From Plasmodiophora brassicae (taxonomy: Eukaryota > Endomyxa: Phytomyxea > Phytomyxea > Plasmodiophorida): a stretch of DNA of 64,000 nt. The notes beneath the pieces were generated by a model. That model made no database searches, was not told the origin of the DNA, and saw only the letters and a list, made by a program, of their open reading frames with translations. Made by a program: the position numbers and the translations under genes. The stretch spans positions 62,001 through 126,000 of the forward strand of contig CP145426.1 in the NCBI GenBank assembly GCA_036867785.1, written 5' to 3'. Shown here one piece after another: positions 33,917-44,230 of this stretch (position 1 is its first letter; each line of letters opens with the position of its first letter).

Positions 33917-36219
33917 TTAGTTCTTGTTGCCACCCAACGTGATGTTACCGATCTGGTACGAGTACGCGGACGCCTCGTCGAATTCGTAAAACGATCGAAT
34001 GCGTTGCTTGCCGACCGACCAGAACTCCTTGCAGACCTTCTCGAGGAAGAACCGGTCGTGGCTGACCACGACGATGGCGCCCTTGTATCCGTGGATCGCC
34101 TCGATCAGTCCGTCGATCGTGTCCAAATCTGCAGACCGACGATCAGAACCCGGAGCGAAAGCGCATCCGACGTGCCACGTACCGCAGTGGTTGGTTGGCT
34201 CGTCCATCACGATCAGGTGAGGTTGCCTGAACGTCAGCAGGGCGAAAGAGAGGCGGGACTTCTGGCCACCGGACAGGTCCTTGATCGTCTGGTGAACGAC
34301 CTTGCCCTTGATGCCGAACTGGCTCAGCTGGGAATAGATCTGCTCGACCTCGGCCTTCGGGAACGTATCTCTCAGCATCGTCTGCAACACCGCACTGAGT
34401 ATGACATAAACAGACGCGCGCACGAGTTGACATACCATTGGGGTCTTGGCGGCATCGAGGACATCGGTGTGGTGCTGGGCAAAGTACCCAATGATAGCCT
34501 GGCCGTTACGGGAGACCACACCCGACCAGGGCTCCAACTTGCCCAGCAGCAGTTGAATCAGCGTCGACTTGCCAGCACCGTTCGCACCGAGTACACCGAT
34601 GCGGCTGCAAGTACATCCCAAACGTCAGACACTGCTGTGGACGGCCAACAATGTTGCACATACCTGTCGAGATGAACAGAAAGGTTCGCGTTCTTGAACA
34701 GCGGCGGCTTCGTCTTGTCGTACCCGAACGACAGGTCGGTGACGTCAAAGATCTGGGGTTTGGCGAGCGGTTCCGGAATGGGGAACCCGAACCGGAACTT
34801 GTGGTCCTCGGGCGGCTTCTCCAGCTTCTCCATCTTGTCCAGCTCTTTGATACGAGACTGCACCATGGATGCCAGCTTCTTGTTGGCGCGGAACTTGTTG
34901 ATGAACTCGGTGGCGTGCGCGATCTTGTCCTGCTGCAGCTGGTAGGCCTTCCACGCGCAGCGCAGCTGTTCGCTTCGCACGCGCTCGAACGTCTCGTAGT
35001 CGCCCTTGTAGTACGTCAGCGTCTTGTACGCGAAGTGGATGACGTCCGTGATGACGCTGTTCAGGAACTTCCGGTCGTGCGACACGAGCAACAGCGTCTT
35101 CTCGTAGTTCTGCAGGTACCTCTCCAGCCACATGACGGTCGGGAAGTCGAGGTGGTTGGTCGGTTCGTCGAGAAGGAGGATGTCGGGCGTGACGAACAGT
35201 GCGCACGAGATGGCGACCCGCATTCTCCAGCCACCGGACAGGTCCTTCGTCACCTTCTGCTGCATCTCCTGGTCGAAGCCCAGACCGGCGAGAATCATGG
35301 CCGCCCGCGCCGCCGCAGTGTCCGAGTCGATCTGCTTCAGGCGCGAGTATGTGTCTTCGAGCTCGTCCTGCTGATCGGCGGTCATTTCCCCATTTTCGCG
35401 CTCCTCTTCCAGCCGCGTCTGCCTGGCCAGCAACATGGACAGCTCCTTGTCCGACTTGATCACATAGTCGATGACCTTGGTCTCGTCACCGACGATCTCC
35501 TGCTCGACGTGCATGACATGCAGGTTCTTGGGGAAGTCGGGGAACAGGTACCCGGAAATATGGTGCAGCAACGTGGATTTGCCGATCCCGTTCTGCCCAA
35601 TCAGCCCGTACTTCCTGCCGCACGTCAGGATCAGGTCCGCCTTCTCGATCAGGTTCGTCCCACCACCGAGGTTTGACATTCGAATCGAGATGTTCACGTC
35701 GCGTACGTGCTGCTTCTTGCTGTCGCCGGACAGCCAGACAGGAATGCCGTCCGGGTCCCGGTTCGACGCTGACGCTGACGCTGCTGAAGACGCAGCAGCG
35801 CCTTTGATCTTGATCTTGGACTTTGGCGCGGCCTTGGCTTTCTTTCCGCCACCTTTCTTGGTGTTCTTCGCCGGCTTCTTGGACTGCGGCTGCTCCTTGA
35901 CGTCGTTCGTGCGTTCGTCCACAGCGGCATCAGGTTCCTCTCTGGACTCACCGTTTGCCAAGTCGGACAGCTCCCTGGAGATGTCCATGCAGAGCAGTTT
36001 GACCTGGGAGTCGGACAGTTCGCCGGCGCATGGGTCGGCGACCAGATCCCGCAGCATATCGGCGTTCTCCCGGTGCTGCCCGATCTCCATGGCCGGCAGC
36101 ATTTCGGTGACAATCTGCGAGATGTCGCCCAGGAACTGGCCAACACCAGGGATGCCTTTCGACGCCGCCGAGACGGCGCGTCGCACGTCGTCGCCCGACA
36201 AGGCTTCCATGGTGGCCAT
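33917..36219 (-). CDS. ABCF-family ATPase, GCN20/ABCF3-like
   Basis: Soluble twin-ATPase acting on ribosomes; GCN20 and ABCF3 relay amino-acid starvation to GCN2. Exons: 36219-34664, 34604-34436, 34381-34183, 34128-33917; introns 54-59 bp. The N-terminal region has IPGVGQFLGDISQIVTEML (GCN20-type), then a Lys/Ala-rich linker. ABC1: GLIGQNGIGKSTLLHHI, KDLSGGWRMRVAIS, DILLLDEPTNHLD. ABC2: IGVLGANGAGKSTLI, KDLSGGQKSRLSFA, LIVMDEPTNH then CDLDTIDGLIEAI. No membrane spans. The Met at 36219 is preferred over an in-frame one at 36330 because the latter would place the shared promoter element inside the coding region. In the second D-loop the usual LD after TNH reads CD across the splice junction. 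Confidence 0.88.
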
Positions 36220-36260
36220 ACGTAGTTGGATCGGGCGTCTGAACGCCGTTGAACGTCTCC

Positions 36261-36282
36261 GCAGTCCGTGACGGACTCCGCC
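36261..36282 (-). promoter_or_regulatory. CGGAGTCCGT element upstream of ABCF
   Basis: On the minus strand the sequence is GGCGGAGTCCGTCACGGACT, 42-63 bases before the ATG at 36219. Near-identical strings lie at similar distances before GRWD1 and RPS8. It is partly palindromic (AGTCCGT-c-ACGGACT). Confidence 0.55.
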
Positions 36283-36796
36283 GCGACTCGCATCTTCGAC
36301 GACAACCAAACGGTCATCCGCGCCGGACATTTTCTGTGGCGCAATGTCAGTGCACGTGCACAGGGCGCTTCTCTACGTGTGGCCCACTCGTGAGCCGCCT
36401 TTATACCTGTCAGCCTAACCTAGTCCCCAACCGGAACTGGTCGGTTCATCCTGCACATGGCCGGTACGTTTCGAGTTGGGTAGAGTCGCGCGCTAAAACC
36501 GAAATGCCTCCACGGCCCGGTCTCCGACTACTAAATTACGGCCACATCTCATTCATATCTGAAGCAATGAGCGACCCTCACATATACTACGGTACGCTGC
36601 CAGACAGTGCGGGCCCGGATCAGACAACGGATTAATCGATCGGGACTGCGCCGCGCACCAGCCCCGCCCGGTCGGCGCATGCCTACACACACGGATCAGA
36701 TTGCTATTACTACCGCTGGAACACCCGGCCGATCGCTCAGCGACTAACGTATTGCTCGATCAACGCGAGATGCACAAGCAGCCACGTCCAGGTGCC
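36283..36796. other. Intergenic between divergent ABCF and Skp1-ankyrin genes
   Basis: No gene seen. An upstream in-frame extension of the signal peptide exon (from 36701) is rejected as a start because it would bury the signal sequence about 32 residues in. Confidence 0.5.
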
Positions 36797-38046
36797 ATGC
36801 TGTTCTCCATCGTCCCGTTCGCCCTTCTCATTAGCGCCGTTGCTGCTGTCACGACGCGCCGGCCCGACGATGGCGCTCTCCAGATTGTTCACAACGCGTC
36901 AGCTAGTACCGAACACTGCCCTATGCTGAAGCGTGCTATCGAAGACGTCGCCGAAGGTGCACCTGACGCCCTGCAAACAATAGCCCACAACGAGCGTCTG
37001 GTCATTATCGATTACATCCATGTGGCTGAAGCAAACGGGGTACGAATACCAATGGCGGCGCAATCTTGTTATTCGCTCTAACTGCACGATAGGCCCAAGC
37101 CGCATCGCGAATGATCCAGGAGAGGTTCAACGCAATGAACACCACAGATCAGCGCCTACTGCTGTCCGCTGTGCACCGGCTCGGCATGGGTTCCATGGCG
37201 ACAGACATCATGTCGACCAAACGAACCTGGGCTGACATTGCAGCGATACGGGATATGCTGCACGACGACGCCGATGCGTTCTGGTTCGTCATGGACTGTT
37301 CGCCCGTCCTGGCCCGCCTTCGTCAAATGGTGCAGAAGGACACGCAGGCGACGATCGTGAAGCAAGTTCACGACCTGGTCGCCTACGGTGGCAACGCTTC
37401 GTTTGTGACCGACACCCTGTGGGATAAGGAGTTTTCCTTGCTTCATCGAGCGGCATGCAATGGCGAAGACATGGTTATCGAGCTTCTCGCACGTTGCCCC
37501 GGCGTCGACATCAACTCGAACAACTGCCGCGATTACTGGTGGACTCCCCTGCACCTGGCTGCGTTACGGGGGCATACGCAAGTGGCCCGAACGCTGCTGG
37601 CAACGCCTGGGATCGACACCAACAATGCGCGGCAGTATCACAAGATGACACCGCTGCACGTGGCCGCCTTCTCAGGGTGCAGCAATATTACCCAGCTGCT
37701 CCTGAAGTCCACCGGGATCAAGATCAACGAGCGCGACCATCGTGGCCTAACACCGTTGCACTGGGCCGCCCGCAAGGGACATGTTGCCAACGTGGATATG
37801 CTTTTACAGGTCGACGGGGTCTCCGTCGACGCTTTGACACACGCGAACGAGACGGCGCTCGATCTGGCGAAATCCCAGTATCGCCACGATGTCGTCGCGA
37901 TGCTGCAGGAGAAGCGTCTTCAGGCTGGGAGCGAGACGGCGATCGATCTAGCCGCACGAGAGCAGCGCGAGGATGTCGCCGCGGCGCAGCGTCGTCAGGC
38001 AGCTGGCGTGTTTGGTCGCCTCATGACCAAGATCAGGAACCTGTGA
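36797..38046 (+). CDS. Secreted Skp1-like/ankyrin-repeat fusion protein, complete
   Basis: Second complete family member: exons 36797-37039 and 37093-38046, intron 53 bp, 398 residues. Residues 1-18 are a signal peptide (MLFSIVPFALLISAVAAV). Residues 19-81 follow the Skp1 POZ outline: PDDGALQIVHNASASTEH, CPMLKRAIEDV, ERLVIIDYIHVAEANG. Exon 2 opens with a short linker, then MNTTDQRLLLSAVHRLGMGS (Skp1: FELILAANYLDIKGL) and a family-specific block TWADIAAIRDML...FVMDCSPVL. From about residue 190 come ankyrin repeats: WTPLHLAALRGHTQVARTLL, MTPLHVAAFSGCSNITQLLL, LTPLHWAARKGHVANVDMLL, with GIDTN/GIKIN turns, and a last Asp/Glu/Arg-rich segment. The intron sits at the same place and phase as in the 13871 gene. 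Inferred role as for that gene. Confidence 0.8.
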
Positions 38047-38283
38047 ATTTCTCTCCTAGGTCGTCTCGGTGTTGCCACGTGATTCGTCAAACGCATCATT
38101 ACACACCAATCGCACGGGCGCTACGACTGCCTGTCAGTACTCGGAAACGTAGAGAGGACGATCAGATCGCTCTCGACCCAGGACGTACTGCAGCGATGAG
38201 TAAGTGTAATCCAAATGTGCTGCTGAACCGGAAGGTGGGGAGCTCCTTGTACTTGCCGACAGATCCGGGCAGCGGGCTAGTAA

Positions 38284-39140
38284 TTAATTACAAAGGCGAC
38301 AGGACCATTTCTGGCACCAATGCGTTAGTCTTAGGGCGAAGGGCCCACGACGTCGATTCTGCCTGATCAGCGTCACGAAGTCGAGACAGCCCCGCCCGCA
38401 CGCTTGGTCCAAGGATGTATGCCCATGACGGTCTCTGGCGTCGACGTCGATCCCGGGGGTGCTCAGCAGCAACAGGACAACGTGACGATACTGCTCGTTT
38501 ACGGCCCAGTGCAGAGGCGTTCGCAGGTTGCGATCGCGCGCGTTGACGTTGGTTCCAGGCGCACTGAGTAGCAACTCGACAGTACGGCCGTCGCCCACCA
38601 TGATGGCCATATGCAACGGCGTCCAGTGGTGATACTGCAGGCCTGCGTTGACATCGATCCCGGGTGCGTTCACCAACAGCACGACCACATGTACATGCCC
38701 TCGAAGTGCGGCCATGTGCAGAGGCGTCCGCTGGCGCGTGCGGCAGTCCTTCGCATTGACATCCACGCCAGGGACATGCAGCAGGGTCTCGACGACCAGT
38801 TTGTCTCCTTCCCATGCGGCCCAGTGCAGGACGTTGCCACAGATATCCGCCCATGGCGTATCGTTCACCATGCTGACGTTGCCATCTCCGAATACCGGCG
38901 TACTCAACAGTAACGTGACGGCCTGAATGCGTCCATATATACAGCCGCCACATGCAATGGCGTCCAGTCGTACACCTTGATGTTGTTGGAATTGACGTTG
39001 ATCGCAGGGACCTGAAGCAGCACCTGGCGAATGTCGACCCCGCCTGGGTCACACGCGGCCCAGGAACGGTGCTGACCAGGCTCGAATTGCCACCGAAGAC
39101 GATCAGTCCAGGGATTTGCCTAGCGCTTATGTCAACCCGT
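38284..39140 (-). pseudogene. Broken ankyrin gene of the Skp1-ankyrin family
   Basis: An open minus-strand stretch 38907-38284 encodes five good ankyrin repeats (RTPLHMAALRGHVHVVVLLV, WTPLHMAIMVGDGRTVELLL, RTPLHWAVNEQYRHVVLLLL). Upstream (39140-38910) a second copy of the family's linker and first repeat is present (GGNSSLVSTV, then VYDWTPLHVAAV) but in different frames, so the whole no longer reads through. No signal peptide or Skp1-like part is found: the gene stops where the GRWD1-derived segment begins at 39149, suggesting that rearrangement removed its 5' end. The two linker copies imply an internal tandem duplication or fusion of two family members. Confidence 0.65.
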
Positions 39141-39148
39141 CCGCCCAT

Positions 39149-40445
39149 GTTTCGCGTCCCATTTGTGAACGTGGCCCAGGGTCGCCCAAGGTGCCAGCAT
39201 GGCAGTCACTTCCGGGCAAGAACGCAGACGGTTGACACCACCTGGATGCGCGAATTCCCGATCTTCCCGGCTGAGGATGATGACGCGACTCGCAACGTTA
39301 GGGGAACCACTACGGTCGGCAACGCGCGGTGGTTTTCAATACATAAGTGTACACCACGTTTCCACCCTGGAAGGATCGTCGCCCAACGCCGTCTTCGACC
39401 GAAAGCCCATGTTCACGATCGCCGGCCACTCGGCGGAAGGGTTCGCTGTGGTCCCCTGTCGTCGCACGGTGCCTGACGACCGGAGACGTCTGAAACTGAG
39501 GCATTCACGTCTGGGAACCGCATGAATCCACCTGGAACGTGTCGTCGACCGCGTACAATGGCCACGCCAGATCGGTGGAAGACATTCAGTGGTCCCCGTC
39601 CGGACAGGGCGTCTTCGCGTCGTGCTCCGTCGACAGAAGATGCGTTTGGTGCCTGCGAGTCCGTCTGACAGACGCTTGACCATTTAGCATTCGGATATGT
39701 GGGGCACGAGGACGCAGCAGAAGTCGATGTAAACGATGCGCACGCCGGCGACGTCAATGTGATCTCGTGGAACGGAACGGTGCCGCACCTGATGGCGTCG
39801 GGCAGCGACGACGGGTCGTTCAAGGTCTGGGACCTGCGCGCCTTCAAGTCGGGACGCGCCGCCGGGTTCTTCCAGTGGCACGACAAGCCGATCGCGCACG
39901 GCGATCCAGTGGCACCTGACGCAGGATTCCGCCCTGGGCGTCACGTCGGAAGACGACAGTTGCACGATCTGGGGCATGTGATCGGTCGAGCTGGACCGGG
40001 AGGAGATGGCGTTGCGGCCGGGTGCTGGTGGCGCCGATCTCGGCGGCGTCGACATCCCACAGCTGGTCTTCGTGCACCGTAGTCAGACCCAATTAAGGTC
40101 GGCACCGTTCTCGCATTCGCTGACGGGGCATCGCTTCTGACGCAATCGACAGGATCTGCGATTCCATCCACAGGTCCCGTCCCTTATCGCAACGACCGAG
40201 TCCGACGCGCGGGTTCAACTTCTTCAAACCGGACAACCTCGATGCCCCCTGATTTATACAAAGCGACTGTCTGTCCCGTAGTCGGCGGCCAGACAGCGTG
40301 CGCCCTTACTCCCAATGCACAGTCGACGTCGACGTTGCCGATCCGAGAGATGGCCAAACTATGGGGTCGGTCGCCTCACACGAGCACGATTCGCTTTGTG
40401 CCGGCGGGTTCGTTGCGCCGAGTGCCACTGTCCACGACCAAGTCG
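39149..40445 (+). pseudogene. Rearranged partial copy of GRWD1
   Basis: Two blocks match the intact GRWD1 gene at 48998-50678. Block 39149-39263 corresponds to 49907-50021 in the antisense direction. Block from about 39351 to about 40445 corresponds to 49904 down to roughly 48870 in the sense direction and includes NAVF, the GHSAEGFAV block, and the DAHAGDVNVISWNGTVPHLM repeat near 39740. GRWD1 intron 1 is still present (39627-39690 region), so this arose from DNA, not from mRNA. The reading frame is lost in several places (for example after FQWHDKPI). The homology continues past the stop codon into the 3' flank. Confidence 0.85.
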
Positions 40446-41058
40446 AACAGGAACTGACCCTAGATATGTCGTAGCAGACAGCGCAGACGAACGTGCCACG
40501 TAACTCGCACAAGGGAATCAAGGCGGTCCAACGTCGGTGCCGTCGCCGGCGTACGACCAATTGTCCGCGGTGCACCTGCGAACGAAATCGACCAGGTCGC
40601 CGAACGTGCACAGCCCTGAGCTAAACGCCGCCCATCATGACTCATTCGTGCCGGGCGCTGGCAGCCAGTTCGACGCGCCGGAGCGCTGCCAGTGTATCGC
40701 CTGCGACCCGTACCTGATCGTCGAACGCGCAGGCGCCCTAGCGCCACCAGGTACAGAACTGGACTGTGGCTTACAGCAATCGGTAACGTAACAGGGCGAA
40801 AGGGAGTTTCCAAATATGTTTCTATGATCGCATTTGATGTCCACAACGAGGCGTCCCTGTTGCGGACTGACTGTCCCTTGGTTTGGCAGCAAAACAGCGC
40901 AGAGCGTCGTCGCGGCCAAGTGGCAGATCAAAGTGGTCCAAGTATAGGAACAGCCAGTGGCGATTGTCAACTTTGGACGCCCAAATAGCACTTAACGGTA
41001 ACTTGCCCTTCGCCGCGGACCGCCCGCCCATCACTTAAGCAAAGGCGTCGTCGTCGTG
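40446..41058. other. Intergenic; start of direct-repeat unit 1
   Basis: No confident gene. From about 40800 the sequence (CCACAACGAGGCGTCCCTG) matches 42958 onward, marking the start of the duplicated J-like unit. A short open frame 40600-40790 reads protein-like (CQCIACDPYLIVERAGALAP) but lacks context. Confidence 0.4.
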
Positions 41059-41628
41059 ATGGGATGTTCAGCGAAGGCGCAGAAGGTTGCGAAGTGGTTC
41101 TTCATCGTCATTGTGGTCGCGGTGCTCGTCTTCGCAATAACGGACTCGGCGTTGAAGTCGAAACGTCGATCTGCCTCGGCTAATGGCAGACCTCCCATTG
41201 AAATCGATGACGAATGGTTTCAGCATTTCCGAGATCGGGCGTCGCACGGGCATCGACGTGGGCGGTTCCCTGATAAGGTCCCGGCGACACCCACACCGCA
41301 GACCAACGAGGCGCAGAATACGTACCAGCAAGTAATGGCGGCTGACAAGGCCAGTAACTCCATGTCGGAATTGCACGCCGTGTTCCTGGACGGGATCGAG
41401 CGCGGCGCAGACCTCAACTTGGTGAAATGGTCAGAAGACATGACTCTGGAGGAACTTTGCCAGTTCATTGCAGGAAAACCAGGTGTCAAGTATACGAAAA
41501 CCGCTATGCTGGTACACCCGGACCGGTTCGATAGAGATGGATTCCCTGAGAACGAAAGGAAATTCCGGTGCGAGCTCTTCAAAGCGCTGTCGGTCAAGAA
41601 TGAGCAGCACCTGGAACAGCAACGTTGA
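41059..41628 (+). CDS. Membrane-anchored J-domain-like protein, copy 1
   Basis: 189 residues, one exon. The N-terminus MGCSAK fits dual N-myristoylation (Gly2) and palmitoylation (Cys3). Residues 12-30 form a membrane span (AKWFFIVIVVAVLVFAITDS). A polar linker leads to a C-terminal domain with MTLEELCQFIAGKPGVKYTK, then LVHPDRFDRDGFPENERKF and FKALSVK: helix II, HPD (residues 153-155) and helix III of a J domain. J domains stimulate Hsp70 ATPase through HPD. Helix I is not obvious, so this is a J-like rather than textbook DnaJ domain. The start at 41059 matches the conserved start of copy 2. It would sit as a type II or signal-anchored protein with the J part on one side of a membrane. Confidence 0.65.
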   Translation: MGCSAKAQKVAKWFFIVIVVAVLVFAITDSALKSKRRSASANGRPPIEIDDEWFQHFRDRASHGHRRGRFPDKVPATPTPQTNEAQNTYQQVMAADKASNSMSELHAVFLDGIERGADLNLVKWSEDMTLEELCQFIAGKPGVKYTKTAMLVHPDRFDRDGFPENERKFRCELFKALSVKNEQHLEQQR

Positions 41629-41706
41629 CATCCATAAACGAAACATGATTTTGGGCAGCATTCGCGATATCAGGCCAAGTATCGTTCATGAGCCGACTCT
41701 GAAAAC

Positions 41707-41912
41707 GTGCTGACGGCGGCAATGGGACAGCCCGACGAGCAGTGGCGCAGCCCGCTAGGGTGCATGTGCCGTATGCGTGCCGCGCTTGCACTGACAACGG
41801 TAGCTGGTACACCGCACATGGGTGGCAACGCGGTCCCCGAGACGTCCAGGCTGACACGCGCCGAATTCCAAGTGCTGTCAGGGCTGCTTTGGAGGATGCT
41901 GGGATTTAGGGC
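41707..41912 (+). pseudogene. 5' fragment of the nucleotidyltransferase-like gene
   Basis: Matches the start of the gene at 44123-45298 (HMGGNAVPETSRLTRAEF) and then stops matching near 41912, where the duplicated unit ends. The catalytic part is absent, so no enzyme can be made. Confidence 0.6.
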
Positions 41913-41959
41913 CAATGGAATACTTGCTGGGGCAAACAAATTAAGTACGCCGCCAGCGT

Positions 41960-42401
41960 CTAGGCGCCATCCACCCGACACCCGGGGCTCTCTGTCAGGA
42001 TGCGTCCGCTTGCGCGGGCCTGATAAACGAACTCCTCCACCGCCAGGTTCAAGCCGGCTAATCCAGGCGATAACTATGAGCGCGACTTCTGACCTACGCG
42101 AGCCTTCAGACTCCTGGTCGCTGTCGGTGAGCGCCTGGCCACTCGGGAGACGTCGTCGCCTCCGCCCTGTGATGTCGTGTTCGTTCTGATGAGCAGGGCC
42201 GTTGGATGATCCATGTGATGCAATATTGCTCGCCCTAATGTCCAATTTGATCACCTCCACTTCGTTCGTGCATGTGACCATCGTTTCCGGCAGCGTCGAC
42301 GCGCCATTCAGCTCCAGACTCTGGCAGCACGGGTCAGCGACAACGTTCACGGTCGCCATTGACCAGAATGCCAGAGCGCCGCGAAGGCATGTCAACGCCA
42401 A
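41960..42401 (-). CDS. Possible small secreted protein, weak
   Basis: Minus-strand open frame from an ATG at 42401 starting MALTCLRGALAFWSMATVNVVA, which resembles a signal peptide, followed by DPCCQSLELNGASTLPETMV and a polar Ser/Arg-rich region. The open frame runs on to 41670 into sequence that belongs to the plus-strand fragment, so only the first ~140 residues could be real. No family similarity. It may be a chance frame. Confidence 0.25.
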
Positions 42402-43313
42402 ACCGGGCTTGCTTCGCCATATTGTCGTACGTCTCGTTTAGGCAAATGGAAGAGTCCCGAACCATGCACTGCCCGTCTCAATTTCGGCAGATGGGATCGG
42501 GACTTGGACTAGAGAAGATGCCAGTCCTAGCGTAGCCACGGGCCGGGGTCCCGAGCCGCGAGTGCTGCATGCCGACTTTGTGTGCAGGCCGCGCTGGGAC
42601 GGGTAGCGCGACCCGGACTTTGGACTGCTTGAGTACACCAGACGTCGGCGCGTTCGAATAGCGGGCAATGCTGTTTGGGCAATGTACAGTCCTCCGCACT
42701 GCTGCATTTGCCAGCGCGCTCGCTCAAACGTTCCGAGCATTGGTGGTGGGGATGCGATGTCGCCGCATCTTCCATATCACCGTACCACCCACAACAACTT
42801 CGCCGGCGCTCGCGCCCGCTGATCCTTCACCGGCCACGCGGCGCCAGGGCAGAGAGTGCGCGATTAGTGCTGACCTGAGCGGGCGGCAGAACTAACTCAA
42901 AAGTAAACACGGGACGACGCCAAGAGGGGGTTCAATCATATGTGATCGAACTTAACACCCACAACGAGGTGTCCCTGTCACGGACGATTGACTCTTGGTA
43001 GTCAGATAGCGGTGTGCGCTGGCAAGTTCTCTCGGCCGTCGAACGATAGTTCGGTGAGATCGAACTCCGTGGACCGATGCATCGTTCTAAGAATGGAACG
43101 TGGTTGGTGTGCCATATTCTGATATTCTGGTTATAGCGCCATTTGCGGAGCAAGGGTGGTTGATACCCGAACGTTGTGAGTAAAATGATTCATTCTCTTT
43201 TCGACGTATCCAATCACACATCCGAGTTTAGGTCGCATCTTGCGCACACCTTTCGAACTGTCCCATCGTCACGGGCCGGCCTTTCGACCATTCAGCAAAG
43301 GCGTTGAGTCGTA
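42402..43313. other. Intergenic; start of direct-repeat unit 2 from about 42920
   Basis: No gene supported. The part from about 42920 repeats the upstream flank of the J-like copy 1. Open frames in 42430-42900 are short and unsupported. Confidence 0.45.
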
Positions 43314-44230
43314 ATGGGATGCGCAGCGAAGGCGTTTCAGACTGTCAAACGGTTCTGGATCTTAATGTTGGTCATGGGGGCCGTGACTGTAATAATTACG
43401 CTCGTGTTGCTGGGGTCAAAACGACCTGCCTCGGCTGGCGGCAAGTCCCGTCCCTACGACGACGAATGGTATCAGAAGAGCCGTTCACAAGAGCAGAGGT
43501 ACCAACAAAATGGACATCGGCGGCGTGAACGGCTATTTCATCGACAGCAGACCAGCGGGGCCGAGAAGACTTACCGGCAAGTAATGGCAGCTGCCAAGGC
43601 CAGCAAGTCCATGTCGAAATTGCACGCCGTGTTCCTGGATGGGGTCGCTCGCGGCGCGCGCCTCAACTTAAAGGAATGGTCGCGATCCATGACTCTGGAG
43701 GAGCTTTGCCAGTTCATTGCAGGAAAGCCGGGTGCCAAGTATAGACAAACAACTCTGCTGGTACACCCGGACAAGTTTGATGCGAAGCGAGTCCCTGAAA
43801 ACGAAAGGGAATTCCGAACCGAGCTTTTCGAAGTACTGTCGGCCAAGAAGAAGGAGCAGGAACAGTCGGGTCGACACCCATAAACGAATGATATCGGGAC
43901 TTCATGTCAACACGTTTTCGGGAGGCGATCGCAATATTCGATCCACGAATTCGAATTCACCGTCGAATGCCATCGTTTCATGGCCGGCATTGAAAATTTG
44001 TTGCCGGCAGAACCCGCTGCGAGTGAGGTCCTACTGGGACGTGACCTATTTTTGCCCTACGAACATCGGTGGCGCAGCCCAGCCTGTCGAGTGCGCGTTT
44101 CGCGTTTGCGCATCGACCGCACATGGGCGGCAACGCGTTCCCGGAGACGTCCAGGCTGACCCGCGCTGAGTTCCTGCGTGTTTCAAGCGCTGTCAGGGCT
44201 GCCTTGGAGAATGCTGGGCTAGTCGTACGA
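42920..44230 (+). repeat. Direct duplication, unit 2
   Basis: Partner of 40800-41912, described there. This unit is joined to the full nucleotidyltransferase gene, so it may be the parental arrangement. Confidence 0.75.
43314..43883 (+). CDS. Membrane-anchored J-domain-like protein, copy 2
   Basis: 189 residues, paralogue of 41059-41628. MGCAAK lipidation motif, membrane span at about residues 14-34 (FWILMLVMGAVTVIITLVLL), polar linker, then MTLEELCQFIAGKPGAKYRQ and LLVHPDKFDAKRVPENEREF with HPD at 151-153. HPDK is closer to the classical J-domain form than copy 1 (HPDR). The luminal or cytosolic linker differs most between copies, while the J-like domain is best kept, suggesting selection on that part. 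Hsp70 partner and membrane are unknown. Confidence 0.65.
   Translation: MGCAAKAFQTVKRFWILMLVMGAVTVIITLVLLGSKRPASAGGKSRPYDDEWYQKSRSQEQRYQQNGHRRRERLFHRQQTSGAEKTYRQVMAAAKASKSMSKLHAVFLDGVARGARLNLKEWSRSMTLEELCQFIAGKPGAKYRQTTLLVHPDKFDAKRVPENEREFRTELFEVLSAKKKEQEQSGRHP

Larger units (their letters stand above)
40800..41912 (+). repeat. Direct duplication, unit 1 (partner 42920-44230)
   Basis: This unit and 42920-44230 share order and orientation: a conserved upstream stretch (CCACAACGAGG/TTGTCCCTG), GCAAAGGCG before the start codon, the whole J-like gene, and the start of the nucleotidyltransferase gene (CACATGGGYGGCAACGCG). Identity ends at about 41912, so unit 1 carries only the first ~30 codons of the second gene. 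The offset is about 2.2-2.3 kb. Confidence 0.75.

Noticed and set aside
36220-36330. Earlier in-frame start for ABCF at 36330
   Set aside because: The added residues have no match to GCN20-type proteins and would cover the promoter element shared with RPS8 and GRWD1.
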